Shown here: piece by piece, positions 8,422-16,508 of the stretch
Position numbering within the stretch: the first letter of the stretch is position 1
Layout: each line of letters begins with the position of its first letter
Assembly: GCA_963835525.1 (NCBI GenBank)
Contig: CAWIFM010000007.1
Span: 1-64,000, forward strand
Source: DASSUW01 sp963835525
Lineage (GTDB): Bacteria > Actinomycetota > Thermoleophilia > Solirubrobacterales > Solirubrobacteraceae
Direction of reading: 5' to 3'
Length of the DNA stretch: 64,000 bases
The notes under the pieces: model-generated
Told to the model about the DNA's origin: nothing
Database searches by the model: none
What the model saw: only the letters and a program-made list of their open reading frames with translations
Made by a program: the position numbers and the translations under genes

Positions 8422-10416
8422 GTGATGGCCTCCTCGCTCGCGTGGCAGCCTGAGCTTCCGCGGCTACGGCCGCTGCGGCTGGTCGCGGCGTGGCTGGCTT
8501 CGGCCCTCGGCCTGCTGCTGGCCGCCGGCATCGTGCCGGGAGCCGAGGTGCGCGGGTTCGCGGGCGCCGTGCTGATCGCGGCGATCGTCGCGGTGCTCAA
8601 CGCCCTCCTGCCGCCGGTGATCGCGGCACTGCGCCTCCCGTTCACGGTGGGGGTCGGGTTCCTGCTCGTGCTCGCCCTCGACGCCGCGATGCTGCTGGCG
8701 GCCGCCGAGATCGCCCCCGAGCAGCTCCACGTGGGCGACTTCTGGGATGCGCTCCTGGTCGCGATCGTCGCCTCCGCGATCAGCATGGCGATCGGGAGCT
8801 TGATGGGCTTCGACGACGACGACGGCTACACGCTGCGCGTCGCGCGCCGCGTGGCGCGGCGGACCGGCGAGCCGATCTCCGGCGACGTCCCCGCGATCCT
8901 CTTCCTCGAGATCGACGGGCTCGCCCTGCCGGTCCTCCGGCGCGCCGTCCGCGACGGCACGACGCCGAACATGGCGCGCTGGCTGGCCGACGGCACGCAC
9001 CACCTGGTCGAATGGGAGACCGACCTGTCCTCGCAGACCGGGGCGAGCCAGGCCGGCATCCTGCTCGGCGACAACGACGACATCCCCGCCTTCCGCTGGG
9101 TCGACAAGGCGACCGGGACGATGATGACCTGCTCGAACCCGGACAACTGCGCCACCATCGAGCGCGACCGGTCGGGCAGCCCCGGGCTGCTGGCCGACGG
9201 CGGGACGAGCCGGGGCAACCTGCTCTCGGGCGGCGCCGACGCCGCCATCCTCACCGTCAGCCGCCTGTCCGCCGAGAAGTCGGCGAACCCCGGCTACCGC
9301 GCGTTCCTGGCCAACGGCCAGAACGTGACGCGGACGCTGGTGCTGTTCCTCAGGGAGCTCTACCTCGAGCTCGTCGCTTCGGCCCAGCAGCGCCGGCGCG
9401 ACGTCCGCCCGCGCGGTCACCGCGGCGGCAGCTACCCGCTCATCCGCGCCGGGATGTGCGTCTTCGTCCGCGACCTGATCGTCTTCTCGGTGCTCCAGGA
9501 CATGTTCCGTGGCGTGCCGGCCGTCTACGCCACGTTCTCGAGCTACGACGAGGTCGCCCACCACTCCGGGCTCGAGCGGCCCGACACGGTCGAGGCGCTA
9601 CGCAAGCTCGACCAGCGCTTCGGGCTGATCGAGCGGGCCCGCCGCTACGCGCCGCGCCCGTACGAGATCGTCGTGCTGTCCGACCATGGGCAGACGCAGG
9701 GCGCCACCTTCCGCCAGCGCAACGGCTACGGCCTCGACGAGCTCGTGCAGCGCTCGCTCTCGCAGGGCCGCGTGCAGGCCGTCGACGCCGGCGACGAGAA
9801 CGCCGGCGGGGTCGGCCGCGCGCTGGAGGAGGCGACGGGCCGCAGCAGCACCGAGGACGGGGAGGAGAAGGCCGAGCGCGAGGTGATCGTCCTCGGCTCG
9901 GGCAACCTCGGTCTCGTGTACCTGATGGAGAGCCCGCACCGGCTCACGCTCGAGGAGATCCGCGAGCGGCACCCGGCCCTGATCCCGGCGATCTGCGAGC
10001 ACCCGCACGTCGGCTTCGCGCTCGTGCGCTCGGCGGAGGACGGCGCGGTCGTGCTCGGCGCCGGCGGCTCGCGCCGGCTCGCCGACGGCAAGGTCGACGG
10101 CGACGACCCGCTCGCCGGCTTCCCGCCGAACGCGGCCCGGCACCTGCGGCGCACGGACGGCTTCCCGCACGTCCCGGACATCGTCGTCAACAGCTTCTTC
10201 GACCCTGTGACCGAGGAGGGCTGCGCGTTCGAGGAGCTGATCTCCTTCCACGGCGGCATGGGGGGCCCGCAGACGCAGCCGTTCATCCTGTACCCCGCCC
10301 ACCTGGAGCCGCCCCGGGAGCCGCTCGTCGGCGCCGAGTCGGTGCACCGGTTGCTGCGCGGCTGGAGAGCCGAGCTCGAGGGCGAGACCGCTGAGACCGC
10401 CGATGCCGCCCGATGA
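8422..10416 (+). CDS. Holin-like membrane domain fused to type I phosphodiesterase/nucleotide pyrophosphatase domain
   Basis: The 664-aa protein begins with about four TM helices (LVAAWLASALGLLLAAGIV; GFLLVLALDAAMLLAAAEIA) resembling the phage-holin family 4 module. A large soluble domain starts near residue 155 with an alkaline-phosphatase-superfamily core: FLEIDGLALPVL (metal-binding Asp), GASQAGILLGDN (nucleophile region), YDEVAHHSG and LSDHGQTQG (metal-binding Asp/His). It is expected to be a membrane-anchored phosphodi- or phosphomonoesterase; the substrate is unknown. A GTG and an ATG follow each other at the start (8422/8425). The 3' end overlaps the PAS-LuxR gene by 14 nt. Confidence 0.85.
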   Translation: MMASSLAWQPELPRLRPLRLVAAWLASALGLLLAAGIVPGAEVRGFAGAVLIAAIVAVLNALLPPVIAALRLPFTVGVGFLLVLALDAAMLLAAAEIAPEQLHVGDFWDALLVAIVASAISMAIGSLMGFDDDDGYTLRVARRVARRTGEPISGDVPAILFLEIDGLALPVLRRAVRDGTTPNMARWLADGTHHLVEWETDLSSQTGASQAGILLGDNDDIPAFRWVDKATGTMMTCSNPDNCATIERDRSGSPGLLADGGTSRGNLLSGGADAAILTVSRLSAEKSANPGYRAFLANGQNVTRTLVLFLRELYLELVASAQQRRRDVRPRGHRGGSYPLIRAGMCVFVRDLIVFSVLQDMFRGVPAVYATFSSYDEVAHHSGLERPDTVEALRKLDQRFGLIERARRYAPRPYEIVVLSDHGQTQGATFRQRNGYGLDELVQRSLSQGRVQAVDAGDENAGGVGRALEEATGRSSTEDGEEKAEREVIVLGSGNLGLVYLMESPHRLTLEEIRERHPALIPAICEHPHVGFALVRSAEDGAVVLGAGGSRRLADGKVDGDDPLAGFPPNAARHLRRTDGFPHVPDIVVNSFFDPVTEEGCAFEELISFHGGMGGPQTQPFILYPAHLEPPREPLVGAESVHRLLRGWRAELEGETAETADAAR

Positions 10417-10987
10417 CGGCTGGTCCGGCCTGTTCGCGGCCGCCTTCCGGCAGTCGAAGAACGCGATGGTCCTGCTCGACGAGCGGCGCGTCGTCGTCGA
10501 CGTCAACGGCAGCCTGCTCGCGCTGATCGGGCGCAAGCGCAAGGACCTGCTCGGCCACCGGATCTTCGAGTTCGTGGACGGCGGTCCGCTGCTCACGGAG
10601 ACCGAGTGGGAGGCGGCGCTGGAGGAGGGGCGATTCACGGGCGAGGCGATGCTGCTGTGCGCGGACGGAGGGACGGTCGCCGTGCAGTGGGGGGCCAGCA
10701 CGGAGGTGGCCACCGGTCGCCGGCTGGTGCTCTTCGTCGCGCTCAGCACGTCGCGCTGGGGCTCGCGGTTCAGGGCCGCGCCGCAACCGGGGGACGGGCG
10801 GCTGTCGCCGCGCCAGCGCGAGATCGTCGGGCTGGTGGCCCACGGGATGACCGGTCAGGAGATCGCCGACGAGCTGGTGATCGCCCACGAGACGGTCCGC
10901 ACCCACCTGCGCTCCGCGATGGGCCGCCTCGGAGCGCGCTCGCGCGCGCACCTCGTCGCCAAGGCGCTCGGCGAGGGGCACGTCTGA
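10403..10987 (+). CDS. PAS-domain LuxR-type transcriptional regulator
   Basis: A 194-aa protein. Residues about 10-120 form a PAS domain (AAFRQSKNAMVLLDERRVVVDVN, GRKRKDLLGHRIFEF). After a basic linker, residues 133-190 form a LuxR helix-turn-helix, LSPRQREIVGLVAHGMTGQE with recognition helix ETVRTHLRSAMGRLG. There is no receiver domain, so control probably comes from the PAS module (redox, light or ligand). It overlaps the phosphodiesterase gene by 14 nt and is probably translationally coupled to it. Confidence 0.9.
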   Translation: MPPDDGWSGLFAAAFRQSKNAMVLLDERRVVVDVNGSLLALIGRKRKDLLGHRIFEFVDGGPLLTETEWEAALEEGRFTGEAMLLCADGGTVAVQWGASTEVATGRRLVLFVALSTSRWGSRFRAAPQPGDGRLSPRQREIVGLVAHGMTGQEIADELVIAHETVRTHLRSAMGRLGARSRAHLVAKALGEGHV

Positions 10988-10988
10988 G

Positions 10989-12848
10989 TCAGAGCAGCGC
11001 GCGCGCCCCCGCGGCACGCGCTGCCTCGGTGAGCGAGTCGAGGTCGTACGCGCCGTAGTGGCGGCGCCCGTTGACGAAGAACGTGGGTGTGCCGGACACG
11101 CCGCTCAGGTCGGCGCCCTCGACGTCCTCGCCGATCCGGCGCGCGCCGAGGCCGAAGGTCAGGTCCTCGGCGAAGCGATCTGCGTCGAGCCCGAGCAGCT
11201 CGGCGTACGCCACGAGGTCGGCGAACTCGAGCGCGTCCTGGTGCGTGAGCAGGAGGTCGTGCATCGGCCAGAACGCCCCCTGCGCGGCGGCGGCCTCCGA
11301 AGCTCCGGCCGCGAGCTCGGCGTTGGGGTGCACGTCGGACAGCGGCAGATGCCGCCAGACGTAGCGGACGTCGGTGTGGTCGCGCAGCAGGTCGCGCACG
11401 GCCGGCTCCGCCCGTCCGCAGTACGGGCATTCGAAGTCCCCGTACTCGACGACGGTGACGGGCGCCTCGACCGCTCCGCGGATGTGGTCGCGCTCCGGAT
11501 CGACCTCGTACGCGAGGTCGACCAGCGGCTCCGCCCCGCCCAGCAGCGCCGCGGTCCGCCGCTGCGCCGGCAGCATCGCCGTGACGCGGAGCACCAGCCA
11601 CGTGACCGCGGCCGCACCCAGCGCCGCGGCGAGGATGCCGGCCTTGGCCTCCTGCAACTCCGGGCCGTCGAACGCCAGTGCGGCCACCAGCAGCGAGACG
11701 GTGAACCCGACACCGGCGATCGTCCCTGCGACGAGCACGGCCGCCCACCCGACCGGTGGACGCAGCCGGCGTCCCGAGAGCCGCGCGACGAGCGCCGCGG
11801 CGCCGAAGATCCCGAGCGGCTTGCCCAGCACGTATCCGAGGAAGATGCCCATCGTCACGGGTGAGCCCACGGCCCGCTCGAGCAGGTCGGCGTCAATCGC
11901 GATGCCGGCGTTCGCGAATGCGAACAGCGGCACGATCACGTAGCTCGTCCACGGATGCCAGAGGGCGAGAAGCCGCTCGTTGGGCGGGATGGCGCGTCTG
12001 ATGCCCTCGCGCACCGAGCGCTCGAGCTCCGGCGTGGGCTGCTCGCGGAAGCGGCGGAAGCGCTCGCCGGCGCCTGTGAGTGCCGCCTGCGAGACGGGGT
12101 TGGCCCACACCAGGAGGCCCATGAGGAGCCCGAGCACCACGGGGTCGACGCCGGACTCGAGCAGTGCCACCCACGCCCCGAGGCCGAGCAGGAAGTACAC
12201 GACGCCGGCGCGCACGCCCGCCGCGCGCGCGGCGAGCATGGCGGCATAGAAGGCGATCGCCCACAGCAGCGCGACCATGCGCAGCTCCTCCGTGTACGCG
12301 GTCGCGATGACGACCAGAGCCAGCAGGTCGTCGACGACCACGACGGTCAGCAGGAAGGCCCTCAGGCGGTCGGGCACGTGCCGTCCCATCAGGGCCAGGA
12401 ACCCGAGCGCGAGCGCGGTGTCCGTCGACATCGCGACGCCCCAGCCGTGCGCGGCGGGACCGCCGGCGTTGAAGGCGAGGTAGATCGCGACGGCGGCGCC
12501 CATCCCGCCGATCGCGGCGAGCATCGGCAGCACCAGGCGCCGCCGGTCGCGCAGCTCGCCGAGGTCGAACTCGCGCCGCGCCTCCAGGCCGAGCACCCAG
12601 AAGAAGAACGTCATCAGGCCCGAGTTCACCCACTCGCGCAGCGACAGCCCGATCCCCTCGTCGCCGACGGTGATCGCCAGCTCGGTGTGCCACAGCTCCT
12701 CGTAGGACGTCGCGTCGACGTTCGCCCACACGAGCGCGGCCGCGGCCGCGGCCACCAAGACCACGGCGCCCGAGGTCTCGGTGTTGAGGAACTCGCGCAG
12801 CGGCGTCTGGAGGCGGCGAACCCACGCCGTGCGTTCGGAGGCCGTCAG
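10989..12848 (-). CDS. nhaA: Na+/H+ antiporter NhaA fused to C-terminal DsbA-like thioredoxin domain
   Basis: Residues 1 to about 400 form a NhaA antiporter: FFFWVLGLEARREF (helix 2 region), MSTDTALALGFLALMG, and the Asp pair in VVVVDDLLALVVIA that binds Na+ in E. coli NhaA. The remaining 170 residues are a thioredoxin-fold domain with redox motif CPYC in YGDFECPYCGRAEP and cis-Pro loop GVSGTPTFFVNG. No ATG, GTG or TTG occurs at the expected start; CTG 12848 overlaps the upstream TGA (CTGA) and gives a normal NhaA N-terminus (LTASERTAWVRRLQTPL). A TTG at 12977 is the next upstream alternative, inside the methyltransferase gene. Such NhaA-thioredoxin fusions are known in actinobacteria. Confidence 0.87.
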   Translation of the reverse strand: MTASERTAWVRRLQTPLREFLNTETSGAVVLVAAAAAALVWANVDATSYEELWHTELAITVGDEGIGLSLREWVNSGLMTFFFWVLGLEARREFDLGELRDRRRLVLPMLAAIGGMGAAVAIYLAFNAGGPAAHGWGVAMSTDTALALGFLALMGRHVPDRLRAFLLTVVVVDDLLALVVIATAYTEELRMVALLWAIAFYAAMLAARAAGVRAGVVYFLLGLGAWVALLESGVDPVVLGLLMGLLVWANPVSQAALTGAGERFRRFREQPTPELERSVREGIRRAIPPNERLLALWHPWTSYVIVPLFAFANAGIAIDADLLERAVGSPVTMGIFLGYVLGKPLGIFGAAALVARLSGRRLRPPVGWAAVLVAGTIAGVGFTVSLLVAALAFDGPELQEAKAGILAAALGAAAVTWLVLRVTAMLPAQRRTAALLGGAEPLVDLAYEVDPERDHIRGAVEAPVTVVEYGDFECPYCGRAEPAVRDLLRDHTDVRYVWRHLPLSDVHPNAELAAGASEAAAAQGAFWPMHDLLLTHQDALEFADLVAYAELLGLDADRFAEDLTFGLGARRIGEDVEGADLSGVSGTPTFFVNGRRHYGAYDLDSLTEAARAAGARALL

Positions 12849-13687
12849 CTTCGAGCTGCTGCTTTCTGGCCGACGGCGAGTCCGAAGCCCGGCAGCAGCT
12901 CGCGCCAGCCGGTGCGCGCGAATCCGGCGGCCTCGAAGAGCCGGCGGAACTCGGATGGGGTATGGAACCCGATCCAACCCGGATCGCTCTGCTTGGCCAG
13001 CGGCGCGCTGAGCGTGGTGAACCACGCGGGCCCCGGGTCGACGACGCAGTAGAGCCCGCCGGGGCGCAGGCAGCGCAGCACCTCACTCGTCGCCGCAGCC
13101 GGGTCGGGGTAGTGGTGGTGGGCGAGCGAGCTGTAGACGAGGTCGAAGGCGCCCGTGAACTGGGCGGGAAGATCGCCGACGTCGGCCTGGAAGAACGCGC
13201 AGTGGTCGAGGCCGTGCGCGCGTGCCGAGCGGTGCGCGGCGGTCACCATGCCCGCCGCGAGGTCGATGCCCACGACCTCGCCGTCGGGCACGAGCCGCGC
13301 CATGCGGCGCAGCTCGCGACCGGAGCCGCAGCCGGCGTCGAGCAGCCGCGCGTCGGGCGACAGCCAGGTCTCGAGCACGGCGACCGCCTCGTCGAAGATC
13401 GGCGTCGAGAACGGCCGCACGTACGCCTCGTAGACCTCGCCCATGCGGTCGAACTCCTCGACGAGCGCGTCGTGCTCGGTCGCCGACTCGAGCAGGACGG
13501 GCCGGTCGTGCTCGGCCGAGAAGCGGGGGCCGAGCCCAGGCGCCGGGACGTCGACCGGATCCTCGCCCTCGGGCGGGGCCACCACGGGAACACCGGAGCG
13601 CTTGAGCGCCTGCGCCGGGGCCAGGACCGTCTGGGCGTACGACCACATCGCCCCGACGAGGAGGCCCTCGGCGGCGCGCGAGGTCAT
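12845..13687 (-). CDS. Class I SAM-dependent methyltransferase
   Basis: The 280-aa protein has an N-terminal extension of about 90 residues and a Rossmann-fold methyltransferase core: motif I LLDAGCGSGREL (near residue 117), motif II VVGIDLAAGM, and post-II CAFFQADVGDLP; the LRPGGLYCVVDPG strand is motif IV/V-like. The substrate is unknown. Its ATG overlaps the stop of the 172-aa Ig-like protein gene (ATGA), and its own TGA overlaps the start proposed for NhaA, so it belongs to the long minus-strand gene chain. Confidence 0.88.
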   Translation of the reverse strand: MTSRAAEGLLVGAMWSYAQTVLAPAQALKRSGVPVVAPPEGEDPVDVPAPGLGPRFSAEHDRPVLLESATEHDALVEEFDRMGEVYEAYVRPFSTPIFDEAVAVLETWLSPDARLLDAGCGSGRELRRMARLVPDGEVVGIDLAAGMVTAAHRSARAHGLDHCAFFQADVGDLPAQFTGAFDLVYSSLAHHHYPDPAAATSEVLRCLRPGGLYCVVDPGPAWFTTLSAPLAKQSDPGWIGFHTPSEFRRLFEAAGFARTGWRELLPGFGLAVGQKAAARS

Positions 13688-14202
13688 GCCGCCCGGCGCC
13701 GCGCCACGATCGGCACCTTGGTCCCGATCACGCCCGGCACCGCCAGCTCCGCGCGGTAGCTCACGTCCGCTTCGAGGTCGTCTGCGACCTGCGCGGTGAC
13801 GCGGACGAGGATCTGCTCGCCCGGCTCCAGGATCACGACCTCCGGATCGAAGGCGAGCGGAACCGCCACCTCGCGACCGTCCGGGTCGGCGAATGAGGAC
13901 GCCGAGACGGGAGCCGAGACCTTCTCGGCCAGCAGGTTCTCGACCAGGAACACCCCGATCGCGGTGCCACCGCCTTCGGCCTCGAGCACCATCACCGGGG
14001 GCGGTTGCGGGGCCGGGGCGGGAGGCTCGGGCGCGGGCGCGGACTGGCGCAGGGTGATCGTGCGGTTGCCCAGCTTCGCGGGCACCTCGACCTGCCGGGC
14101 GATCGAGCCCAGGGCCTCGAGGTAGTCGACCGTCAGCCGCCCGAGCGCCGCGTAGTACTGGAGGTTCGCCTCCAGCGCGCGGCGGAGGACGTCGTCAGCC
14201 AC
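13684..14202 (-). CDS. Helical plus Ig-like-fold protein, unknown function (chain gene)
   Basis: A 172-aa protein. Residues 1-45 form an amphipathic helix (LRRALEANLQYYAALGRLTVDYLEALG), followed by a Pro/Ala linker. The C-terminal 100 residues are beta-rich and look like an Ig-like sandwich (VVILEPGEQILVRVTAQVADDLEADVSYRAEL). No signal peptide or catalytic motif is seen. The layout matches the 164-aa protein at 18050 and the 197-aa protein at 14195, suggesting paralogous structural proteins. The GTG start overlaps the upstream gene by 8 nt. Confidence 0.72.
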   Translation of the reverse strand: MADDVLRRALEANLQYYAALGRLTVDYLEALGSIARQVEVPAKLGNRTITLRQSAPAPEPPAPAPQPPPVMVLEAEGGGTAIGVFLVENLLAEKVSAPVSASSFADPDGREVAVPLAFDPEVVILEPGEQILVRVTAQVADDLEADVSYRAELAVPGVIGTKVPIVARRRAA

Positions 14203-14788
14203 GGGAAGGCTGGAGCCGCCGCCCGCCGGGGCACGGGTGGGCGCAGTAGAAGTGGTCGTACCAGTGGTGCAGATAGTCCGGGCAGTCCTCGACGTCGAGC
14301 TCGTGGCACGAGTCCGAACCGCGCTTGGAGGTCTCGATCGTCCAGCGGATGAAGTGGTCGTGGCAGCCGCGGACCCAGATCAGGTGCTCCTGGCCGTCCG
14401 CGACCTCCTGCGACACCGTCACCACGCCGCGCTCCATCGGGCCCAGCTGCAGCGTCGCCGGCTCGACCTTCATCTTGTCCTCGCCCTCGACCTGGATCGT
14501 CCGGGGGGTCGGGCCGCAGTTCGTGACCCGGATCCGCAAGGTCGCCGTCCCGCCCTGGCAGACGTGGCTCGTCACCTCTCCTGCCGCCTTGGGATACCAG
14601 CACGGCGGCGGGATGTCGCAGCCGCACGAGGCGGTCGGCAGGCTCGGCAGCTCGAAGCCGCCGCGCGTGCGCTCGCGTGCCGCGTCCATGGCATCAACGC
14701 TCAGCCGCATCCCGCGATCGAGCATGTCCACCACCAGCTGGGTCCCGTCGGCGAGCAGCTGCTGCGACGTCGACCTCTTCGCGCTCAT
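14195..14788 (-). CDS. Cys/His-rich Ig-like protein, unknown function (chain gene)
   Basis: This 197-aa protein starts at ATG 14788, which overlaps the upstream stop (ATGA). An N-terminal helix (QQLLADGTQLVVDMLDRGM) precedes an Ig-like domain (ATLRIRVTNCGPTPRTIQVEG). The rest is unusually rich in Cys and His: CGCDIPPPCW near residue 50, then GCHDHF, CHELDVEDCPDYLHHWYDHF and CAHPCPGG in the last 60 residues. These could bind metal or form disulfides. There is no signal peptide, so a cytosolic metal site is the simpler reading. No family is recognised. Confidence 0.72.
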   Translation of the reverse strand: MSAKRSTSQQLLADGTQLVVDMLDRGMRLSVDAMDAARERTRGGFELPSLPTASCGCDIPPPCWYPKAAGEVTSHVCQGGTATLRIRVTNCGPTPRTIQVEGEDKMKVEPATLQLGPMERGVVTVSQEVADGQEHLIWVRGCHDHFIRWTIETSKRGSDSCHELDVEDCPDYLHHWYDHFYCAHPCPGGRRLQPSRG

Positions 14789-15537
14789 CTCGTCACCTCG
14801 GGAACGGATTGGACGACCTCGACTCTGACCGTGCAGACCGTGCCTCCGACATCCCAGTAGCCGAAGTACCCGCGGCCTGCGACGAGCTCCCCGTGGAACT
14901 CGAAGCTCACCTTGATCCCCCTGCTCGCGCCGGGCTCCAGCACACCGGCGCCCTCGTCGACGCGCACGCGCACCGGGCCGCCGTGGCTCGAGGCGAGCTC
15001 GTCCGCGAGCACGCCGAACCGGTCGACGCCACGCGCCTTCGTGTCCGTCCACGCGCGCGCGAGGCTTCGGTCGAGGCCGTGATCCTCGAACAGCCCGAAG
15101 GCCTGCTTGGCGGCGATGTCGAGCGGCGCGTTGCCGGCGTTCAGCACGTGGAGCTCGGTCGTAGCCTCACGGGCGGGGAGCGCGAGCTGCAGAGCGATCC
15201 GCGCCGGCGTCACGACGACGCGGCGGCGCTCCTGGATCTCCACGACCGCAGGGTGCTTGGCCTCTCCGATCGTTACGCTGCCGCTGTAGGTGCCGGCGGG
15301 CGTGGAGTCGGGAAGGGCGAGCCGCAGGCCGAGGGCACCGGTGCCCGGCCGGGCGGTGTAGCCGACCGTCGCCTCGGCGTCCGGCACGTCGAGGTCGACC
15401 TGGAGCTCGGGCGGGGCGCCTGCCGTGACGGCGACCGGCAGCGCGGCGTCGAGCCGGTTCGGCCGCCCGGTGAAGCGGATCGGCTCCTTGCCTCTCGCCG
15501 CTGCCGCCCGCGCCTTCGGCTTCGGCTTCTTAGCCAT
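14785..15537 (-). CDS. Double Ig-like-domain protein, unknown function (chain gene)
   Basis: A 250-aa protein with a basic Lys/Ala N-terminus (MAKKPKPKARAAAARGK) and two predicted beta-sandwich segments. The first is near 30-105 (LQVDLDVPDAEATVGYTARP, PAGTYSGSVTIGE), the second near 110-245 (TTELHVLNAGNAPLDIAAK, VLEPGASRGIKVSFEFHG, GYFGYWDVGGTVC). There are no signal peptide, membrane segment or catalytic residues. Strand patterns resemble the other Ig-like proteins of the chain. It overlaps the 131-aa gene upstream by 8 nt and the 197-aa gene downstream by 4 nt. Confidence 0.7.
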   Translation of the reverse strand: MAKKPKPKARAAAARGKEPIRFTGRPNRLDAALPVAVTAGAPPELQVDLDVPDAEATVGYTARPGTGALGLRLALPDSTPAGTYSGSVTIGEAKHPAVVEIQERRRVVVTPARIALQLALPAREATTELHVLNAGNAPLDIAAKQAFGLFEDHGLDRSLARAWTDTKARGVDRFGVLADELASSHGGPVRVRVDEGAGVLEPGASRGIKVSFEFHGELVAGRGYFGYWDVGGTVCTVRVEVVQSVPEVTR

Positions 15538-15925
15538 CGGCGGACCGGTCGACGCGATCGCCGCCGCAGCGCTCGCACGGGTTGGGCACGTAGGGCTCGG
15601 TGATGACCTGCGCCTCGCCGCACAGGCGCACGCACATGAGCTGCATGCCGAGCATCGACAGCCCGACGCTGAAGTCGGCCGGCAGATGGGCGCGGATGTC
15701 GGGGATCTTCTCGATCGACATCTTCAGCTCGACCGGGTTGATGGTCAGCGGATCGATGCCCAGCTGGACCTTGTTGATCGTGATCGGATCGATGCCGAGG
15801 GTGACCTTCGGCAGCGACGGGATGTTGATCGTGAAGTTGCTCGGGATGCCCGCCACCGTCACCGGGCCGACGGACCCGAGGCTGCCACCCAGATCGACGT
15901 TGACATCGCTCAGGTCGACGCCCAA
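15530..15925 (-). CDS. Short beta-repeat protein with C-terminal Cys cluster, unknown function
   Basis: The 131-aa protein starts at TTG 15925 behind a strong GGGAGG site. Residues 30-75 show a repeated strand pattern around (L)GIDPxTIN: VTLGIDPITIN, VQLGIDPLTIN, then VELKMSIEKIPDI. The C-terminal 40 residues carry Cys in MCVRLCGEAQ and PNPCERCGGD, which could form a four-Cys metal site. No family is recognised. It heads the downstream half of the gene chain after a 58-bp gap (15926-15983). Confidence 0.68.
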   Translation of the reverse strand: MGVDLSDVNVDLGGSLGSVGPVTVAGIPSNFTINIPSLPKVTLGIDPITINKVQLGIDPLTINPVELKMSIEKIPDIRAHLPADFSVGLSMLGMQLMCVRLCGEAQVITEPYVPNPCERCGGDRVDRSADG

Positions 15926-15983
15926 CGGAGGCCTCCCTTCGGAGCTCGCGGAGACTCGATCGTCGCAGCGGTTCCCGGGTCCG

Positions 15984-16508
15984 TCAACCCGGCGGATCCG
16001 GCAGCAGGCCGAGACGGTCGAGCAGGGCGCGCTCGGACTCGGCGCTCGAGACCGCGTGGGGCGGGGGAGGGGCCCGGCGGGGCTCGCGGCAGGGGTCGGC
16101 GCGGTAGTCGGCTGCCAGGTCCTGGAGCGCGGGCGCGCGGGCGGCGACGTCGAGCAGGATCTCGACCGCGGCGAACATCCGCTCGACGTCGTCCACGGTT
16201 CCCGTGACGTCGAGCCGGCCGTCGAGGATCGCGTCCGTGACCTCGAGGTAGCCGTCCATCAGCTCGAGCGTGGTGGCGCGGTCCGTCACGCCCGTGCCGT
16301 CGGGCGCGCCGGCGCCCGGCGGCTCGACGAGGAGGTCGTCGCCGGCGAACCGCACGTCGACCGTCTCCTCGCCGAGGACGATCCGCGCGCGCCGCCCGTC
16401 GACCACGGCGCGCATGCGCTCCAGCGCCGCCGGATCCGCCGCGCCGAGCCGCGCGATCAGCTCGCCGACGTACTCCGCCAGCGAGCGGCAGGGCGGCTCA
16501 ATCGACAT
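15984..16508 (-). CDS. SCP2-like (sterol-carrier-type) domain protein
   Basis: The 174-aa protein has the order and spacing of SCP-2-type lipid-binding domains: ARIVLGEETVDVRFAGDDLLVEPP, then VTDRATTLELMDGYLEVTDA, then LDGRLDVTGTVDDVERMFAAVE. In this family the domain forms a hydrophobic pocket for sterols, isoprenoids or acyl chains. The assignment rests on pattern only. It overlaps the CrtC/AttH-like gene upstream by 11 nt, so lipid binding would suit a terpenoid-related gene group. Confidence 0.68.
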   Translation of the reverse strand: MSIEPPCRSLAEYVGELIARLGAADPAALERMRAVVDGRRARIVLGEETVDVRFAGDDLLVEPPGAGAPDGTGVTDRATTLELMDGYLEVTDAILDGRLDVTGTVDDVERMFAAVEILLDVAARAPALQDLAADYRADPCREPRRAPPPPHAVSSAESERALLDRLGLLPDPPG

